DNA from: an uncultured Clostridia bacterium
GTDB taxonomy: Bacteria > Bacillota > Clostridia > Oscillospirales > Ruminococcaceae
NCBI GenBank assembly: GCA_947632425.1
Contig: CANRPG010000071.1
Coordinates: 1-8,666, forward strand
Direction: 5' to 3'
DNA: 8,666 bases
The position numbers and the translations under genes were made by a program. Shown in pieces: positions 6,223 to 8,666 of the stretch (position 1 is its first letter; the number at the start of each line of letters is the position of its first letter). The notes under the pieces are model-generated. The model searched no databases and was not told the origin of the DNA. It saw only the letters and a list, made by a program, of their open reading frames with translations.

Positions 6223-6316
6223 CGGCTAAACGCCAGATGTTAAACGAAAACGTATAACATTCAAAAAATTTTTTCGGACATTCTCACGTTCTCGCGCCCA
6301 AACCAAATCCAGTCAG

Positions 6317-6422
6317 CCCCGACCATACCTCACCCACACTCTCCCCGCTAATTCCAACCACCCCGTTCGTGTGGCTGGAGGAATATTCTGCCAGCAGCGT
6401 GAGTGGGGTGCTGTGGTCGGGG
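6317..6422. other. Long imperfect hairpin, possible structured RNA or palindromic element
   Basis: Nested complementary arms: CCCCGACCA (6317-6325) with TGGTCGGGG (6414-6422); CACCC (6331-6335) with GGGTG (6406-6410); CACT (6337-6340) with AGTG (6402-6405); CGCT (6346-6349) with AGCG (6396-6399); ATTCC (6351-6355) with GGAAT (6380-6384); CCAC (6358-6361) with GTGG (6371-6374). That is about 31 base pairs with small internal loops. It is GC-rich against AT-rich surroundings and has no T run on either side, so it is not a terminator. No family is recognised. The strand is unknown. Confidence 0.6.
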
Positions 6423-6423
6423 A

Positions 6424-6457
6424 CTAGAGGCAAGATAACGAGAAGCAAGAGGCAAGA
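6424..6457 (+). repeat. 34-nt repeat, copy 3
   Basis: CTAGAGGCAAGA, variable TAACG, then AGAAGCAAGAGGCAAGA. It starts one base after the long hairpin ends. Same orientation as copy 1, 1067 bases away. Confidence 0.85.
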
Positions 6458-6498
6458 AATTGCTCTTTACAAGTTTAGCGTGTAATTTTCAAAATGCT

Positions 6499-6600
6499 CA
6501 TCTTGCCTCTTGCCTCTATCTGAACCGCAGGAATGAAAAACTGCCACAAAGCCTTAAAAAGCATTTCTAACCTCTAATTTCTCACTTCTTGCCTCTAATA
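6499..6600 (-). repeat. Degenerate heptad arrays
   Basis: Two short tracts in the orientation opposite to copy 3. One is TCTTGCC-TCTTGCC-TCTA at 6501-6518. The other is about five units at 6565-6599 (TTCTAAC, CTCTAAT, TTCTCAC, TTCTTGC, CTCTAAT). The 40-odd bases between them show nothing I can name. Confidence 0.75.
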
Positions 6601-6836
6601 GCTGAGCGCTTGCCGTATGGGGCTTTTGCCGTGCTGCGGTAGCGTGCGCAAGCGAACGCAGGCGACAAAGGGCTTTCCGCCCGGCGTATGCTTGCATACG
6701 CTGTGACCCATGATGACCCTTTTGAAAAAGGGTCGATCGAAAACTTTTCCTTTCTTGACAAGACTTGAAACTTTTGCGCGTTATGGCGGTCAACGTATGC
6801 GCTCCAGCGCGCTGCAAAAGCAGCAACATTATTACG
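6601..6836. repeat. Palindrome-rich non-coding stretch, probable interspersed repeat
   Basis: Several small inverted repeats lie in succession: CGCTTGC/GCAAGCG (6607-6613 / 6648-6654), GGGC/GCCC (6670-6673 / 6679-6682), GCGTATGC/GCATACGC (6684-6701), GACCCTTTT/AAAAGGGTC (6715-6734) and TCTTG/CAAGA (6753-6763). AAACTTTT occurs twice, at 6741 and 6768. An open minus-strand frame crosses here (6554-6829) but lacks a convincing ribosome site and ends in translated heptad repeat, so I do not call a gene. Confidence 0.55.
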
Positions 6837-6868
6837 AAAAATAAAAGGCAGCGCTCAATGGCTGCCTT
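6837..6868 (-). terminator. Terminator of the serine-synthesis operon
   Basis: On the minus strand, AAGGCAGC (complement of 6861-6868) pairs with GCTGCCTT (complement of 6845-6852) around an eight-base loop, followed by TTTTATTTTT. It lies about 30 bases after the last gene of the minus-strand operon. On the plus strand no T run follows. Confidence 0.88.
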
Positions 6869-6873
6869 AACAT

Positions 6874-6907
6874 AATCTTGCTTCTTGCCTCTAAATCTCT
6901 AGCCTCT
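6874..6907 (-). repeat. Heptad array at the 3' end of the membrane-protein gene
   Basis: About five seven-base units (TAATCTT, GCTTCTT, GCCTCTA, AATCTCT, AGCCTCT on the plus strand), reaching the last codons of the minus-strand gene ending at 6899. Its stop codon therefore also falls within repeat sequence. Confidence 0.75.
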
Positions 6908-7210
6908 GACAGCCGTCAGCACCACACCTGCTGCCGCGCCTATTATCGCACCGCACACCGCGTAGTACACCTTGACCGATACCCCCAGCTTTACGCATAT
7001 CACCATGATGACTGCCGCCGCGAGCATCGAAAACAAAAACAGTCCGCCAAAGCAAAGCGACAGCCTGTTGCGCCTTGCCCACTGCCGCAGCTTGCCGCCA
7101 TCTTTTTGCTCACTTTTCTTTGTGCGCCGCCTTAAAAGTTTGCCTAAAAAAGCACAGACTGCCGCTGTAAAAACAAACGGCAGTCCTGCATATAAAAGCA
7201 TTGTTTCCAT
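6899..7210 (-). CDS. Small membrane protein, function unknown
   Basis: A 103-residue protein with three predicted membrane helices, at about residues 4-22, 52-73 and 79-100; the last is rich in Gly and Ala. A strongly basic loop (about 25-49, with RRRTKK and RRNR) lies between helices 1 and 2 and is probably cytoplasmic. I do not recognise a family. The start ATG shares a base with the serA stop codon (TAATG), so translation is likely coupled to serA. It is the last gene before the operon terminator. Its stop is in or beside a heptad array, so its C-terminus may have been changed by repeat insertion. Confidence 0.75.
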   Translation of the reverse strand: METMLLYAGLPFVFTAAVCAFLGKLLRRRTKKSEQKDGGKLRQWARRNRLSLCFGGLFLFSMLAAAVIMVICVKLGVSVKVYYAVCGAIIGAAAGVVLTAVRG

Positions 7211-8361
7211 TATAGAACTCTTACGCCCACAACGCCGTCGATAGCCTTTATAGCTTCAACGTCAACGCTGCCGGCAACGTCAAGCATGGTGTAAGACCAG
7301 TCTTTCTTGGACTTGTTCACCATGTTCTCGATGTTCGCGCCCTTTTCTGCAACAGTTCCTGTTATCTGCGTGAGCAGCGCGGGAATGTTCTTGTGCAGCA
7401 CGCATACAAGGTGATCGCCCGTCTTTGCAAGCTCTGCGTTCGGGAAGTTTACAGAATTCTTTATAGTGCCCTTCTCGATGTAGTCAATAAGCTCGTGAGC
7501 CGCCATAACAGCGCAGTTGTCCTCCGATTCGGGTGTAGAAGCGCCCAGGTGCGGCAGAACAATAACGCCGTCAACGCCGAGAACAACATCGTCTGCAAAG
7601 TCTGTAACATACTTAGCTACCTTGCCGTCTGCAATAGCCTTTACTACCGCTTCGCTGTTTACAAGTTCGCCTCTTGCAAGGTTTATTATGCGCACGCCGT
7701 CTTTCATCGCAGCTATCTGTGCTTCGTCTATCATGTTCTTGCCCTCGGGGGTGTAAGGAACGTGCAGCGTGATGTAATCGCTGTTTTTGTAGATGTCGTT
7801 TATATCCGCAACTACCTTTACCTGCGGTTTCAGATTAAGTGCCGCATTTACCGAAAGATACGGGTCGTAGCCTATAACGTCCATGCCGAGCGAGATAGCC
7901 GCGTTTGCTATCTTTCCGCCTATCGCGCCCAGACCTATAACGCCGAGCGTTTTGCCCATTATCTCGGGGCCTGCATACTTAGCCTTGCCGCCTTCAACAG
8001 TCTTGGGAGCATCGGGTGTGCCTTTGAGCGAAGCAGCCCACGCGGCGGCCTCCGTTATCTTTCTTGAAGAAAGCAGCAGAGCGCATATAGCAAGCTCTTT
8101 AACAGCGTTTGAGTTAGCGCCGGGGGTGTTGAATACAACTATGCCCTCCTGCGCGCATCTGTCAACGGGAATGTTGTTTACGCCTGCGCCTGCCCTTGCA
8201 ATAGCGAGCAGCTCGCTGCCAAACTCCATCTCGTGCATTTTTGCCGAGCGCACCATTATAGCGGTAGGGTTCTCTATAGAATCCCCTACAGCGTAAGCAG
8301 CCCTGTCAAAAATATCTGTGCCGCAAGCGGCTATTTTGTTAAGAGTAAGAATATTGTACAT
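7210..8361 (-). CDS. serA: D-3-phosphoglycerate dehydrogenase
   Basis: Oxidises 3-phosphoglycerate to 3-phosphohydroxypyruvate with NAD, the first step of serine synthesis. The 383 residues have the D-2-hydroxyacid dehydrogenase fold. The phosphate-binding side shows VRSAKM (37-42) and AGAGVNNIP (57-65), the NAD motif is GLGAIG (143-148) with acidic D166 (GYDPY) selecting NAD, and the catalytic residues are R230 (NLARGE) and H271 (LPHLGAST). Where many homologues have a catalytic glutamate there is TDFADD (253-258), so an aspartate probably takes that role. Residues from about 316 to 383 form a single ACT domain, the usual site of serine feedback. It is the short form, without the intervening domain of ~525-residue types. 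AGAGG lies upstream of the ATG at a normal distance. It stands between the 42-residue peptide and the 103-residue membrane protein. Confidence 0.96.
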   Translation of the reverse strand: MYNILTLNKIAACGTDIFDRAAYAVGDSIENPTAIMVRSAKMHEMEFGSELLAIARAGAGVNNIPVDRCAQEGIVVFNTPGANSNAVKELAICALLLSSRKITEAAAWAASLKGTPDAPKTVEGGKAKYAGPEIMGKTLGVIGLGAIGGKIANAAISLGMDVIGYDPYLSVNAALNLKPQVKVVADINDIYKNSDYITLHVPYTPEGKNMIDEAQIAAMKDGVRIINLARGELVNSEAVVKAIADGKVAKYVTDFADDVVLGVDGVIVLPHLGASTPESEDNCAVMAAHELIDYIEKGTIKNSVNFPNAELAKTGDHLVCVLHKNIPALLTQITGTVAEKGANIENMVNKSKKDWSYTMLDVAGSVDVEAIKAIDGVVGVRVL

Positions 8362-8397
8362 TTATATGACCTCTTTCATGTCTGACACTGCACAGCA

Positions 8398-8526
8398 TCA
8401 GGAAATAACACGTACTATTATAATGCCCAGTACAGCGAGAATGCCGCACACGGCGGCTATCTTCCCTCTGATACTGTTTCGCCTTTTTATTCGTTCTTTA
8501 GTTTCTTCGCTTAGCTGAAAACTCAT
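8398..8526 (-). CDS. 42-residue single-helix membrane peptide between serC and serA
   Basis: A small gene read directly from the minus strand. It begins MSFQLSEETKERIKRR, a polar and basic N-terminus, followed by one hydrophobic segment at about residues 23-41 (ending IIIVRVIS). The N-terminus is probably cytoplasmic. Its ATG overlaps the serC stop in an ATGA arrangement, so it is likely translated by coupling; serA begins 36 bases after its stop. No family is recognised. The overlap, the operon position and a plausible helix support a real gene, but its short length leaves doubt. Confidence 0.65.
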   Translation of the reverse strand: MSFQLSEETKERIKRRNSIRGKIAAVCGILAVLGIIIVRVIS

Positions 8527-8666
8527 GAATTTTCTGCCTCGAACTTCTTCATGAATTCAACGAGCTTCTCAACGCCCTCGATAGGCATAGCGTTGTATAT
8601 GGAAGCTCTCATGCCGCCAACAGTCCTGTGACCTTTAAGACTCTCAAAACCTGCCGCCTTAGCCTC
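8523..8666 (-). CDS. serC: Phosphoserine aminotransferase, C-terminal fragment
   Basis: The window holds only the last 47 codons; the 5' part lies beyond position 8666. The end shows GHRTVGGMRASIYNAMP followed by EGVEKLVEFMKKFEAENS, the typical C-terminus of SerC. SerC converts 3-phosphohydroxypyruvate and glutamate to phosphoserine and 2-oxoglutarate using pyridoxal phosphate. It is the upstream partner of serA in the same operon; the promoter must be outside the window. Confidence 0.93.
   Translation of the reverse strand, partial: EAKAAGFESLKGHRTVGGMRASIYNAMPIEGVEKLVEFMKKFEAENS

Noticed and set aside
6753..6780. Promoter starting with TTGACA at 6756-6760
   Set aside because: No -10-like hexamer at a 16-18 base distance, and no gene downstream on that strand.
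6554..6829. 91-residue minus-strand open frame
   Set aside because: Crosses the palindrome-rich stretch and ends in translated heptads (EARSEKLEVRN), a common artefact of such repeats; no convincing ribosome site.
7393..8067. 224-residue plus-strand open frame
   Set aside because: Antisense shadow of serA, with a Tyr/Val/Arg-rich composition expected from the opposite strand of a coding gene.

Overview
The window looks like chromosome of a low-to-moderate GC Firmicute. Protein style suggests the Clostridia, probably an Oscillospiraceae/Ruminococcus-like gut bacterium. That guess rests on strong AGGAGG-type ribosome sites, TTGNNN-17-TATAAT promoters, a short glutamate 5-kinase without a PUA domain, a ~383-residue phosphoglycerate dehydrogenase with one ACT domain, and intergenic heptad repeats. 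It has not been tested by any search.

Positions 1-1198 hold two independent plus-strand units. The first is a 69-residue heavy-metal (HMA/CopZ-like) protein closed by a strong terminator. The second is a 267-residue tyrosine recombinase with its own promoter. Positions 1237-5343 look like one plus-strand operon with a clear promoter. It encodes a three-helix membrane protein with a charged tail, a D-2-hydroxyacid dehydrogenase, a small P-loop kinase-like protein, glutamate 5-kinase (proB) and gamma-glutamyl phosphate reductase (proA), and it ends in a UUCG-capped terminator. proB and proA supply the first two steps of proline synthesis; the three upstream genes have no established link to that pathway.

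The right end (6837-8666) is a minus-strand serine-synthesis operon. It contains the 3' end of serC, a 42-residue membrane peptide that overlaps serC by four bases, serA, and a 103-residue membrane protein whose start overlaps the serA stop. A terminator follows at 6837-6868.

The two operons converge, and the 1.5 kb between them (5344-6836) is the accessory part. It holds three copies of a 34-nt repeat (12-nt arm, five variable bases, 17-nt arm), further degenerate heptanucleotide arrays, and one minus-strand gene of DUF6291-like, phage-type character. That gene has a lysine-rich microsatellite tail, and its stop codon lies inside one repeat copy. The region also holds a ~106-nt long imperfect hairpin and a palindrome-rich stretch. 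This is the part most likely to hold something undescribed. I found no CRISPR array, rRNA, tRNA, transposase or recognisable riboswitch.
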